Source: CAIWHR01 sp963781285 (GTDB lineage Bacteria; Pseudomonadota; Gammaproteobacteria; Burkholderiales; Casimicrobiaceae). Taken from it: a stretch of 64,000 nt of DNA. The translations under genes and the position numbers were made by a program. Below, piece by piece: positions 6,395 to 16,080 of this stretch; positions within the stretch are counted from its first letter, which is position 1, and every line of letters starts with the position of its first letter. The notes beneath the pieces were generated by a model. It ran no database searches and was not told the origin of the DNA. It saw only the letters and a program-made list of their open reading frames with translations. Location: the NCBI GenBank assembly GCA_963781285.1, contig CAWAFI010000005.1, positions 372,001-436,000 on the forward strand, given 5' to 3'.

Positions 6395-9393
6395 ATGAAC
6401 AGGATGCACCGGAAAAAGCTGTCGTGGCCGTGATGAACGCGCTCAACGCCGGGGTCGTCGTCAGCCTGGCGACACCTCTGGCCTACGCGCAGCAGACTCC
6501 GCCGGCGCGAGCCTCAAAAAATCGAGAAGATCGAGGTCACCGGCTCGCGCATTCCGTCGCCGACTCTCGACGAGCGAGAGCCCGGTCAACGTCATCAGCG
6601 CGCAGGACATCAAGTACACGGGCCTCACGAACACCTCGGACATCATCAATCAGCTGCCGCAGGCGTTCGCGGATCAAGGGAACAATCCTAGCCAACGGAG
6701 CGACGGGCACGTCCACGGTCAACCTGCGCAATCTCGGCTCGACCCGCACGCTGGTGCTGATCGACGGCAAGCGGCGTGCCGGCGGGCGACCCGAGTGATT
6801 GGCCGACCGACCTCAACGCGATTCCGGCGCCGCTGATCCAGCGCGTCGAAGTGCTGACGGGCGGCGCGTCGTCGATCTACGGCTCGGATGCCGTCGCCGG
6901 GGTCGTCAACTTCATCATGAACGACCACTTCGAGGGCGTCGAGTTCGACGTGGAACGGCAACGGCTACAACCACCAGCAGCAAAATAGTTCGGCGTTGGC
7001 TCGTCGTCGCGACGCGCTCGGCAGACCAACCCGTCGCAGTTCCAGGTGCCGGGCAACGTCGGTCTCGATGGCGAGACCCAGACTTTCAGCATGACGCTCG
7101 GCAGCAACTTCGCCAACGGCAAGGGCAACGCGACGGTCTTCTTCGAGTACACGCAAGACGCAAGCCGGTGCTGCAGGCGTACGCGCGATTTCAGCGCCTG
7201 CTCGACTGCGCCGGACGCGGACGGGACCGGGTTTGACTGTGCGGCGGTTCGTCGACGAGCTATCCCGGCCGGTTCCAGCGGACGTGCGACGGAACAACGA
7301 CCCCAGTTATACGATTGCGAACGCGCTCGGCACCGTGCGCCCATACATCGCCGCGACCGACCAGTTCAACTTCGGCCCCTACAACTACTTCCAGGTACCC
7401 GACACGCGCTACATCTTCAACGCGTTCGCGCACTACGATATCGACAAGGGCGTGTTGGGGTTCCTGCCGGCGTGCGCGGGTGTATACCGAATTCGATTTC
7501 ATGGACTCACCACGACCGCTGCAGATCGCGCCGAGCGGCGCCTTCTTCGGCACGGGCCCGTTCACCGTTCCCCTTCACGACGACGAATCCGCTGCTGTCG
7601 CAGTCGTTCAAGGACGCGTTCGGCATCACCCCCGGCAACCCGGTTGACTATGCTTGTCGGCCGCCGCAACATCGAAGGCGGCGGGCGCCAGGACCAGCCC
7701 CGGCACACGGATTATCGGGTCGTGATTGGCGCGAAGGGCGACTTCCTGGACGACAAGTGGACTTACAATGTCTGGTGGCAATCGGGCAAGGTCGTCTACC
7801 AGGACACCTACCTGAACGACATGGGCATCACGCGCATCCTGAATGCCACGGATGTCATCACGGATCCGGCGACGGGCAGGCCGGCGTGCCGCGTGACAGT
7901 CAACGGTACCGATCCGAACTGCGTGCCGTGGGACATTTTCCATACCGACGGCGTGACTCCGGCAGCGCTCAACTACCTCCAGATCCCGGGGAACCAGACC
8001 GGCTAGACCTCTCAGAGCGTGATCGGGCTGAACGTGACGTCCGACCTGGGTGACGCTTACGGGTGGAGGTTTCCCTGGTCGAAGAACGGCATCGGCGTAG
8101 CGCTCGGCGTACGAGCGTCGAGTGGAGAAACTCACTCTGGAAACCGATACGTTCTTCTCGGTCCCCGAAGGGGCGGGGCAGGGTGGGCCGACGATCGGCT
8201 TGACCGGCCAGTACACGGTGAACGAGTTCTACGGCGAGGTGCGCGTGCCGATCATCGATAACCATGAATGGGCTCATCTGCTCAACGTGAACGCGAGCTA
8301 CCGGTATTCGGACTACAGCACGAACCAGACGACCAACACCTACGGCCTTGGCTTCGAATGGGCGCCGGTCAAGGAGGCGCGCCTGCGCGGCACCTACCAG
8401 CGGGCAGTGCGGGCGGGGAACATCATCGAGCTGTTCCAGGCGCAGGGGCTCAACCTGTTCAACTTGGATGCCGACCCGTGCGGGCCGACGATGAGCGCGA
8501 CGCTCGCGCAGTGCCTGCGGACAGGGCTCCTGCCCAGTCAGTACGGGACCGACATCCTCGACAACCCGGCACAGCAGTACTACTACCTGCAGGGCGGGAA
8601 TCCGGCCTTGAGCCCCGAAAAGTCGAATAGCTACACCGTAGGTGGCGTTTTCCAGGTGCTTCCAAATCTCAATTTCACGCTCGACTACTGGCACATCAAG
8701 GTTGACGATGTCATCGGCAGGGTTTCCCCGAACCTGGCCCTCACCTCCTGTCTCGATTCCGCGGTGTTCTGTGACAAGATTCACCGCGACCCGACCTTGG
8801 GCACGATGTGGTTGGGCGGCGGCTATGTCGAAGGCCTGAACCAGAATCTCGGCAGCTACAAGACGGACGGGATCGATATCCAGGTCAACTACAACCTGCC
8901 CATCGACCAGTACGGGAGCCTCGGATTCAACTTCATCGGGACCTGGCTTAACCAGTTCATCGTCCAGCCCCTTCCGGGAGGGCCCTCCTACGAATGTGCC
9001 GGCTTGTATGGCAACACTTGCTACGGGGGTCTGTTGCCGGAATGGCGATCCAAGCTGTTCGCGGTGTGGAACACACCATGGAACTTCAACTTCGGCGCGA
9101 CGTGGCGCTACACCAGCTCGGTGGACATCGATGCGACCTCCTCGAACCCGCAGCTGGCGGGTGATTACTCCCAAAACGAAAAGACGCTCGGAGCGCGGAA
9201 CTACTTCGACCTCGTCGCGCAATGGGCCATCGACAAGAACTTCACCGTGCGGGGCGGCGTGAACAATGTCTTCGACAAGGATCCGCCCATCACTTCCGTC
9301 GGGCAAATCCCGTACTGGAACGGCAATACCTTTGCGCAGGCCTACGATACCCTCGGCCGGAACTTCTTCCTCAATCTGACGGCGAAGTTCTGA
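6395..9393 (+). pseudogene. TonB-dependent outer-membrane receptor, multiply frameshifted
   Basis: Conserved receptor segments appear in order but in changing frames. They are a signal peptide with LATPLAYAQQ (about 6470), KIEKIEVTGSRIP (TonB box/plug start, about 6520), SPVNVISAQDIKYTG (6580), TSTVNLRNLGSTRTLVLIDG (6712), LIQRVEVLTGGASSIYGSDA (6834) and AGVVNFIMN (6896), then beta-barrel strands. From 8122 to 9393 one frame is intact (423 residues), with many aromatic strands and the terminal FFLNLTAKF that signals BAM insertion. At least six single-base shifts lie between 6420 and 8120. Such receptors import siderophores, saccharides or peptides using TonB-ExbBD. The substrate is not readable. 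The gene may be truly dead or mis-assembled. Confidence 0.85.
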
Positions 9394-9419
9394 TTTCCGG
9401 GGGATCTTGCAGCACCTTG

Positions 9420-9448
9420 ACGGCGAGCTCCGGCTCGCCGTTTCTTTT
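9420..9448 (+). terminator. rho-independent terminator after the TonB receptor
   Basis: A 9-bp GC-rich stem, ACGGCGAGC (9420-9428) with GCTCGCCGT (9433-9441), closes a 4-base loop and runs into TTTCTTTT (9441-9448). It starts 27 bases after the receptor stop codon and is the clearest intrinsic terminator in the window. Confidence 0.8.
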
Positions 9449-9628
9449 GGCGCGAAGCGATCGGCAAGTCCCTGGTCAGCCCCGATTACACAAGAGGACC
9501 CGCGCGTTCGGCTCCGGGAGTGATCAAGCAGGGGTGCAGCTTCACTCGAATGCGGCCGGATAATCCGTCCGGGTGATCCGATTCACGTCCGACGGGGACT
9601 TCTCCGATATCGCGCTCGCCTGCCCACG

Positions 9629-10924
9629 CTACGGCTCGAACCCTCCGGTGCCGCCAGAGAACGCGCCGATGCCCGCCGCAAGCGCCGTGATCATTGTCCG
9701 TTCGGGCGGAGTGAGCTGCGGATGCCAGATGTCGAAGATGAGCACCACGCGCAGCTTGTCGCTATCGTTCCACGCTTCGTGCTCGAGGGTATCGTCGAAG
9801 ACCCATGCCCGGCCCGGAGCCCACTGGCGCGTATCGTTTCCCACCCGGAATCCGCAGCCTTCGGGGACGATGAGGGGGAGGTGGGTGACGAGCCGCACGT
9901 TCGTCACGCCCGTATGCGCCGGGATGCGGGTCTTCGGCTGGAGGAGCGAGAACATCGCCGACGGCGTCCGCCCCGGCTGATCGGGCTGCGGTGCGCCCGC
10001 AAGCGCCTGCATGGTCTGCGGGCACTTCGCGGCATTCTCCTCGACGAGCTTCCCCATCTTGTAGAGATGAAAGGCGCTCCAGCGGGGAGAATTGTTCAGC
10101 TCCGCAAACTGGTTGTGCGGCACGTCCGGGGGGTAGGTAATGTAGGGCGTAAACCCTTCTTCGGCACGGAGGATCGCCAGGAATTCCTCCCTGATCTCGT
10201 CGGTCGCGACCTCGATCGGGTCGAGCCAGGGGAAATCGCCGCGGTCGAAGAATTCGACCGGCGCGAGATAGGGATAGTGATAGATCAGCGATTGCGAATC
10301 GAACCGTTTCTTCCTCCCGACCATGATGTCGACCGAGTCGCGGAACCTCTTCAGATTCTCGCCCGCGAGCTGCTTGAAGTGCGGCTCCAGGTACTCATCC
10401 AGGAAGGCTCCGTAACGCTTGTTATAGGTTTCAACCTGCGCCAGTGCGCGCGAGACTGCAGGCCTCAGCTCGGGACGCAGGCGCTCCAGTGGCGGAGAGA
10501 CGGTCGCCACGCGGCTCTGGGCGATCGCGGCCTCGTGTGTCCTCCCCTTCCGTTCGAGCAGGTCGGCGCGAAGAATCAGAGCCACGAGATCGGTCGGGTC
10601 GAGGCTCAGCGCGCGCTGGATCGCCTTCTCTTCGGCCTCGTGGTCCTTCAGGTTGCGACAGGTTAGGGCGAGATGGATCCACTGCTGGGCGTCCGATCCG
10701 TCACTGTCGACGATGCGCTGGAACGTGGCACGCGCTCCGTGCATGTCTCCCTGGCGAAAGGCCCGCTGGCCGAGTGTTGCCAGCGTTCGCGCATGGTTCG
10801 GGTCAATGGCGAGAATGCGGCTCCAGAGCCGGATCGCCTCTTCTTCGCGTCCCGCCTGCGCCGCGCGTACGGCGGCCGCTTCGAGAGCGTCGATTTCGGG
10901 TGATGCCTCCTGGTGGTTCGGCAT
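9629..10924 (-). CDS. TPR-linked aspartyl/asparaginyl beta-hydroxylase
   Basis: 431 residues: N-terminal TPR helices (about 10-135) and a C-terminal Asp/Asn beta-hydroxylase domain (about 245-415) of the AspH/LpxO type, a 2-oxoglutarate Fe(II) oxygenase. The metal histidines are visible as H348 in RLVTHLPLIV and H382 in DDTLEHEAWND, with GCGFRVGND between and R392 as the likely co-substrate Arg. As in mammalian AspH the site has two His and no Asp. The likely reaction is beta-hydroxylation of Asp/Asn in a peptide, or of a lipid acyl chain if LpxO-like. A paralogue lies at 14.0-15.2 kb, with sulfotransferase and glycosyltransferase genes between. All motifs are intact. Confidence 0.88.
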   Translation of the reverse strand: MPNHQEASPEIDALEAAAVRAAQAGREEEAIRLWSRILAIDPNHARTLATLGQRAFRQGDMHGARATFQRIVDSDGSDAQQWIHLALTCRNLKDHEAEEKAIQRALSLDPTDLVALILRADLLERKGRTHEAAIAQSRVATVSPPLERLRPELRPAVSRALAQVETYNKRYGAFLDEYLEPHFKQLAGENLKRFRDSVDIMVGRKKRFDSQSLIYHYPYLAPVEFFDRGDFPWLDPIEVATDEIREEFLAILRAEEGFTPYITYPPDVPHNQFAELNNSPRWSAFHLYKMGKLVEENAAKCPQTMQALAGAPQPDQPGRTPSAMFSLLQPKTRIPAHTGVTNVRLVTHLPLIVPEGCGFRVGNDTRQWAPGRAWVFDDTLEHEAWNDSDKLRVVLIFDIWHPQLTPPERTMITALAAGIGAFSGGTGGFEP

Positions 10925-10984
10925 AACGCCTTTCCGTTTGTTTCGCTGCAGCGAGCCTCGCGGCGGGGATGGGCGCCGGGACAG

Positions 10985-12799
10985 TCAGTCGCGTGCGCGG
11001 AACTGCTCAATGAGCTCCTTGTCCACCCGCCGGATGACGCTTGTCCAATCGTCTGCAGTGGGTTGCCGAAACAGACGCGCCGTCGGATACCACGGGCTGT
11101 CCTCGCGATCGAGCATCCAGCGCCAATCATGGGGGTTGAACGGGAGCAGTATCCACACCGGCTTGCCCATTGCGCCGGCCAGGTTCGCCACACTGGTATC
11201 GACGGTGACCACCAAGTCCATCAGTTCGACCAGCGCTGCGGTATCGGCAAAGTCCTTCAGCTCGCCGCCCATGTGGCGAAGGTCCGCACGCGACGCCAGC
11301 AGCGAGATGTCGGCATCCCGCACCTCCTTCTGCAGGCTTATCCACTCCGCCCAGTCACTCGCGAGCGGCAGCATGTCCGCCAGCCCCATGCTGCGCTTGT
11401 CGTTCCTGAGCGCCGCGCTACCGCTCCACACCAGCCCCACGCGCGGTTTGCTCTTCGGACCCAATCTCGCCTGCCAGGCGGCGACGCGCGCCGGATCGCT
11501 GCGAACATACGGAACACGGGCCGGGATGTTGCGAAGGTCGGTCTTGAACGCCAGCGGCAGGCTCAACAACGGGCAGTGGCAATCGAATGCAGGCAACGGA
11601 GCGCCTCCGGGCAGTACCTCCGCAACCCCTTCCAAGCCGACGAGCAGGGGCAGCAACGGGGGTTGCACTTCCAGCACCACCTTCGCACCCAGTGCGGCGA
11701 CCTCTTTGGCGTAGCGACAGAATAGTAGCGTATCGCCCAATCCGAGCTCGCTGTGCAGCAGGATGGTCCGCCCCTTAACTGCCTGCGCTCCCAACCACAA
11801 GGGATGCACGAAATCCCGCCGGCCCTTCTCGCGCTTTGCCAATTTCCAGCGCCACTCGTATTCCTTCCAGCCGCGCGCAAAGTCGCCAAGCAGCAGACAG
11901 CAATCGGCCAGGTTCCAATGGGCCGAAGCGTAATCGGGCCTGAGCGCAAGCGCGCGTTCGTAGCTCGCCACGGCCTCGACGTGACGGTGCAGATCGCGCA
12001 GCGCATTGCCGCGATGGTAGTAGGCTTCTGCATAGTCGGGCTTGAGCGCAAGGGCACGCTCGAAACTCGCGAACGCCTCCGCGGGACGCTCGAGATCGAT
12101 CAGCACATTCCCGCGATTGTTGAAGGCTTCCGCGTAATCGGGATTGAGCGCGATGGCGCGTTCGTAGCTTTCCAACGCCTCGGTAAGGCGGTTGAGCTCG
12201 CTCAACGCAACCCCGCGATCGTTGTAGGCGTTGGCGTAGCCCGGTTTGAGCGCGATGGCGCGCTCGTAGCTCGCGAGCGCTTCCGCATGACGCTGGAGGT
12301 AACTGAGCGCGACGCCGCGATTGTTGTGGGCTTCGGCGTAGTCGGGTCGGAGTGCGATGGCGCGCTCATAGCTTTCCAACGCCTCCGCGTGGCGTTCGAG
12401 GTCGCCCAGCGCAACGCCCCGATTGTAGTGGGCATCGGCGTAATCGGGTTTGAGCGCGATGGCGCGGTCGTAGCTTGCGAGCGCCTCCGCGATCCGCTCG
12501 AGCTCGCCCAGCGCGACGCCTTGATTGTAGTGAGCGTCGGCACTGGCTGGATTGACCGACAGCGCTCTCGACAGCAGCTCGATTGCCTCCTGTGCTCGTC
12601 CGGCCCGTCCTGCGATGATCCCCAGCAGGTACAGCGCGTCGAAATAGTCAGCCTTGACGCCAAGCACCCATCGGCACAGCTGGTCCGCGCGAGCCCATTC
12701 GCCGCGTTGGCATGCGACAAGCGCGCGTTGCATGGCTTGCGGCAAGCGGAGCGTTTCCGCGCCGTCCTGCGGACGCGTCAGCGGAGGACCGGGCGGCAT
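10985..12799 (-). CDS. TPR protein with GT9-like glycosyltransferase domain (OGT-like architecture)
   Basis: About 604 residues. Six near-perfect 34-residue TPR units occupy residues 87-290, followed by WNLADCCLLLGDFARGWKEYEWRW, then a glycosyltransferase-B-type domain with LLHSELGLGDTLLFCRYA near 345, PRVGLVWSGS near 455 and a C-terminal VTVDTSVANLAGAMGKPVWILLP. These are features of heptosyltransferase (GT9)-like domains in TPR/SPINDLY-like proteins. The likely role is sugar transfer to a protein or glycan; neither donor nor acceptor can be named. A longer frame starts at 12919 but would overlap the next gene by 58 bases, so the ATG at 12799 is preferred. It lies between the hydroxylase and sulfotransferase genes on the same strand. 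Confidence 0.82.
   Translation of the reverse strand: MPPGPPLTRPQDGAETLRLPQAMQRALVACQRGEWARADQLCRWVLGVKADYFDALYLLGIIAGRAGRAQEAIELLSRALSVNPASADAHYNQGVALGELERIAEALASYDRAIALKPDYADAHYNRGVALGDLERHAEALESYERAIALRPDYAEAHNNRGVALSYLQRHAEALASYERAIALKPGYANAYNDRGVALSELNRLTEALESYERAIALNPDYAEAFNNRGNVLIDLERPAEAFASFERALALKPDYAEAYYHRGNALRDLHRHVEAVASYERALALRPDYASAHWNLADCCLLLGDFARGWKEYEWRWKLAKREKGRRDFVHPLWLGAQAVKGRTILLHSELGLGDTLLFCRYAKEVAALGAKVVLEVQPPLLPLLVGLEGVAEVLPGGAPLPAFDCHCPLLSLPLAFKTDLRNIPARVPYVRSDPARVAAWQARLGPKSKPRVGLVWSGSAALRNDKRSMGLADMLPLASDWAEWISLQKEVRDADISLLASRADLRHMGGELKDFADTAALVELMDLVVTVDTSVANLAGAMGKPVWILLPFNPHDWRWMLDREDSPWYPTARLFRQPTADDWTSVIRRVDKELIEQFRARD
11930..12541 (-). repeat. six tandem 102-bp units encoding TPR repeats
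   Basis: Within the TPR-glycosyltransferase gene, six consecutive 102-base units each encode one 34-residue TPR (consensus ends with RAIALKPDYA). The nucleotide similarity between units is high, so copy number could change by recombination or be mis-assembled. Confidence 0.85.
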
Positions 12800-12861
12800 G
12801 GAGGTGGACGAGGGCACTGGTTCAGGGTCGCCATGGCGGCCAGCGTGGTGGGAACATTCCG

Positions 12862-13836
12862 TCACAAACGCCGCAGGCCGAGTCGCTCGATCAGCGCCGC
12901 CGGCCGTACCTTGCCCCATTCGTTGCGGAAAGCCGCGCGAAAGGCGGGATCATCCGGCACGTGCCCGACCGCCGCGCGGGACATGATGCTTCCTTCCTGC
13001 GCGTCCCTGGCGGCGAGCTCGGCCGCCGGCGCAGGCCCGAGTCGAGCTTCGCTGCCTATCCACGCGAGCAGGGCGTTGACGTAGCCCGCGGTGAGGTCTC
13101 GGAAATCCTCGTAGTAGCAGACCCGGACATCGTAATACCGCGCGAGACCGTCGAGCCCTCCGACGAGCGCGCGCAGCAGCGTCGCCATGCCGCCGGGGCT
13201 CGGATTGCGCGACACACGACGCGCCGACGCTGCCCAGTCGATCGCATCCCGCAAGACGAACATTACCTTGGGCGCGCGGAAGCCGCCGGCGATCAGCATC
13301 GGCGCATTACAACACTCGGCCCGGAGCTTGATGACCGCATACGGCAGCAGTTGCGTGACGCGCGCGATAACGCTTCGCAGCTCCTCGTCGTGGGGCTTGA
13401 GAAGGGCGGCTTGCGTGAAGTAGTCCGGCTCGGAAACGGCGCGCACTCCGGCCGCCTCGAATGCCTTGTGCAATAGCGTCGAACCGCAGCGACCAATCGA
13501 AAAGATCAGTGTCGGCGACACAGCCGCCTCGGGCAGCGCATCGAATGGCACCTTGATCACGGACTGCGCGCATTGTCGCTGTGATTGATAAAAGAACGTT
13601 GCCCCCCCGATGTCGGGAGTCGATACGCAGAAAAGCTTGCGCTCATCGAGATCGAAGCAGTACGGGCTCACATCGGGATCAAACATCCGCGACCCATCTA
13701 CCGGCTGCCCGGCTTCCAGAACAAAATCCGTGGCCTGCGAAATCGACGTACGATCTGCGATGCGCAGGCGGACGACGTGTTCGGTAAGACTCACGTTGAG
13801 CTTCCTCCCGACCGACCTGCCCGTCGGCGACAGCAT
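12862..13836 (-). CDS. sulfotransferase-like protein
   Basis: 324 residues. The PAPS 5'-phosphosulfate loop is clear as LIFSIGRCGSTLLHK at about 110-124, and a 3'-phosphate-type segment with VMFVLRDAIDWAASARRVSRN lies near 195-215. The N-terminal 100 residues form an extra beta-rich domain rather than TPRs. The acceptor is unknown. It is transcribed with the TPR-glycosyltransferase and hydroxylase genes downstream. TATAAT lies on the minus strand 19 bases upstream of the ATG. The family also includes P-loop kinases with a similar loop, but the GRCGSTLL form is typical of sulfotransferases. Confidence 0.8.
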   Translation of the reverse strand: MLSPTGRSVGRKLNVSLTEHVVRLRIADRTSISQATDFVLEAGQPVDGSRMFDPDVSPYCFDLDERKLFCVSTPDIGGATFFYQSQRQCAQSVIKVPFDALPEAAVSPTLIFSIGRCGSTLLHKAFEAAGVRAVSEPDYFTQAALLKPHDEELRSVIARVTQLLPYAVIKLRAECCNAPMLIAGGFRAPKVMFVLRDAIDWAASARRVSRNPSPGGMATLLRALVGGLDGLARYYDVRVCYYEDFRDLTAGYVNALLAWIGSEARLGPAPAAELAARDAQEGSIMSRAAVGHVPDDPAFRAAFRNEWGKVRPAALIERLGLRRL

Positions 13837-13854
13837 TATTGGACAGGCGGCGGA

Positions 13855-13860
13855 ATTATA
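13855..13860 (-). promoter_or_regulatory. possible -10 element (TATAAT) for the sulfotransferase operon
   Basis: A perfect TATAAT on the minus strand lies 19 bases upstream of the ATG at 13836. No good -35 hexamer is seen at 16-18 bases, so it would need an activator or may be chance. Confidence 0.3.
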
Positions 13861-14011
13861 CTGGGGTGCAACGCGGTCTCTGTGCTTAGTGGGCCGAGCA
13901 AAGTTGACATCGTTCCGAAACGGTCGGCGATGACGCCGATTGCGGCGACGCGGAACGGCCCCATTTTCGGAATCTGTCCTGAGCGTTCTGCAGAGGTCAT
14001 TTCGGATGGTT

Positions 14012-15196
14012 TCAAATCGACCACTCGGGCTTCTGCCCGCTGTAGGCGTCGATCGCTTCGAACATGGCGCTGACGAACCCGCGCTCCTCTTCCGTGAGCT
14101 CTGGACGCCAGATTTCGAACAAAAGGATCACGCGAGTCCGATCGCTGTTGTTCCAGGCTTCGTGCTCCATCGTGTCGTCGAACACCCACGCCTTGCCTTC
14201 GACCGGCGTGCGGATGTCGTTGCCGACGCGGAACCCGCAGTTCGGCGGGACTATCAAGGGCAGGTGGCAGATCAACCGCGTGTTGACGAGCCCGGAGTGG
14301 GGCGGTATCCGGGCGCCCGGGCGCAGCAGCGAGAACAGGACCGACGGCGAGCGGTTCTTCACGCGGTCGAGTGGAACCTCCGCCATGGCGCTCATCGTCC
14401 GCGGGCATCGCGCGGCGTTCTCGGGAACGATCTCGCCATCCTTCCATAAATAGAAAGCGCCCCAGTCCGGGTTGTCCGTCATCCCGCTCTGCTCTTTGCG
14501 CGGCCGGCGCGGGTCGCCCTGGATGTAGGGTTGGAACGCGGTCGACTCTTCCTCGAGGACTTGGACCAGCTCGGCGCGGATCTGCGCCGTGGCAGCCTCG
14601 ACGTGATCGAGCCACGGAAAGGCATTGCGGTCGTAGAACTGGATCTGGGGCAGCTCCGGGAAAAAGTACGTCTGCGGCTGCTGGAAATATATCTTCTTCC
14701 TGCCCAACAGGATATCGAGCGAATGCCGGAACCGGGCAGCGGAGCGCCCTTCGACGAGACCTTCGCCGGCGAGCCGGTCGAGGAGGAAGGCTTCGAACTC
14801 GCCGGCATAGCGATCGCACATCGCCTGGGCCCGGGAGAGCTCGTCGCGCAGCGCCGCCGGCATCTCGTTGGCTGGTGGAGCGGTCCGGATCGCGAATTGA
14901 TAGAACGAAGACGCTGCGCGTTCGTCGCCGACCTCGGCCAACTGGTCTGCCTTGAACATCAGCGCGCGCAGATTGCGCGGTTCGAGCGCCAGCGCCTTGT
15001 CCACGGCAGCCATGGCGCCCGTCCTGTCGTTGAGATGGCGACACGCGTAGGCGAGGCCGATCCAACTGGAAGCGTCAGCCTGGCCGGCGCTGACGATGCG
15101 CTCGAACGACTCACGCGCTCCGCGCGCATCGCCCCGGCGCAGCGCATCGACGCCGGACTGCGCGAGCGCGCGCGCGTCGACAGGTGGAATGGACAT
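14012..15196 (-). CDS. TPR-linked aspartyl/asparaginyl beta-hydroxylase (second copy)
   Basis: 394 residues, homologous end to end with the protein at 9.6-10.9 kb but clearly diverged. TPR-like helices occupy about 10-105. The Fe(II)/2-oxoglutarate domain contains RLICHLPLIV (H311), NCGFRVGND (319-327) and DDTMEHEAWNN (H345), with R355 following. Both metal histidines are kept. The upstream in-frame extension to 15355 has no family resemblance, so the ATG at 15196 is used. The two copies flank the glycosyltransferase and sulfotransferase genes, which suggests either duplication or hydroxylases for two different sites. Confidence 0.87.
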   Translation of the reverse strand: MSIPPVDARALAQSGVDALRRGDARGARESFERIVSAGQADASSWIGLAYACRHLNDRTGAMAAVDKALALEPRNLRALMFKADQLAEVGDERAASSFYQFAIRTAPPANEMPAALRDELSRAQAMCDRYAGEFEAFLLDRLAGEGLVEGRSAARFRHSLDILLGRKKIYFQQPQTYFFPELPQIQFYDRNAFPWLDHVEAATAQIRAELVQVLEEESTAFQPYIQGDPRRPRKEQSGMTDNPDWGAFYLWKDGEIVPENAARCPRTMSAMAEVPLDRVKNRSPSVLFSLLRPGARIPPHSGLVNTRLICHLPLIVPPNCGFRVGNDIRTPVEGKAWVFDDTMEHEAWNNSDRTRVILLFEIWRPELTEEERGFVSAMFEAIDAYSGQKPEWSI

Positions 15197-15397
15197 GGGG
15201 AACGCCGATTCGGTTTTTTGCCCGGGCGGCTTCGCATCCGCCAGGGTCTCGAACGAAAGGATAGCAAATTCACTCGCTCCTCGGATGTTTGCGTCTGTCG
15301 CGCGTGGTCGGACACCCGGATCGTACCGCCGCACTGGGAACGCTCGATGGACCAAGTGTAGGATTCACGTTGCGATCTGTCGAGCGCGAGGCGCCAC

Positions 15398-16064
15398 GTG
15401 CTTCTGAAAATCAAGAACCTTCTTACGGCGACCGAGATCGCGCGGCTCGTCGACGCTGAGCCGCGAGCTCCGCTTCGTCGAAGGCCGGGTATCGAATCCG
15501 GCAAACCTGACGAAAGACAATCTGCAGGCGGATCACGCCGATCCGAAGTACGTCGAATCGGTGCAGATCGTCAACGTCGCGCTCGCACGCTCGCGCGAAT
15601 TCGTGGACTTCGCGATGCCCAAGCACGTGGCGCCGCCGCTGCTGTGCCGCTACGAGCCCGGCATGAAATACGGGGGACATGCCGACGCGGCAATGATTCA
15701 GGTCGGCAATACGCGCATGCGGTCCGACCTTTCGTGCACCGTCTTCATCAGCGACCCTTCCGCGTACGAAGGAGGCGAACTGTCGATCGAGATCGGCAAT
15801 CTGGCGATCCCCATCAAGGGCGCGGCGGGCGAGGCCATCGTCTACCCATCGACGACGCTGCACGAGGTTGTCCCGGTGCGCGCCGGCCAGCGCCTGGTGT
15901 CGATCACGTTCATCGAAAGCTACATCGCCGACGAGCACCAGCGGACGCAGGTCTACGAGCTCAACGAAATCGCCGCGCTGGAAGGGCTCTCGATGAAATG
16001 GGAAAACCGGGTGCGGCTCGATGTCGTACGCCAGAATCTGATGCGCATGTGGTCGACGACCTAG
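15398..16064 (+). pseudogene. PKHD-type Fe(II)/2-oxoglutarate dioxygenase, one frame break
   Basis: The start MLLKIKNLLTATEIARLVDA (GTG at 15398) is the normal N-terminus of PiuC/PKHD-type hydroxylases. One base appears to be missing near 15455. From 15456 the other frame continues with LSRELRFVEGRVSNPANLTK and runs unbroken to the stop at 16064. Active-site features are present: YGGHADAAM (the HxD pair, about 15672), STTLHEVVPVRAG (distal His, about 15855) and GQRLVS (Arg). Corrected length is about 222 residues, the usual size. In other bacteria such genes sit beside TonB receptors. The break is probably a sequencing error because the rest is well conserved. Confidence 0.85.
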
Positions 16065-16080
16065 ACGCCAGATGCCGCGT

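Noticed and set aside
11930..12541. Tandem repeats considered as a CRISPR array or minisatellite
   Set aside because: The units are 102 bases, in frame, and encode TPR helices; there are no short repeats with unique spacers.
12799..12919. Earlier start for the TPR-glycosyltransferase
   Set aside because: It would overlap the preceding sulfotransferase gene by 58 bases and adds no family-like residues.
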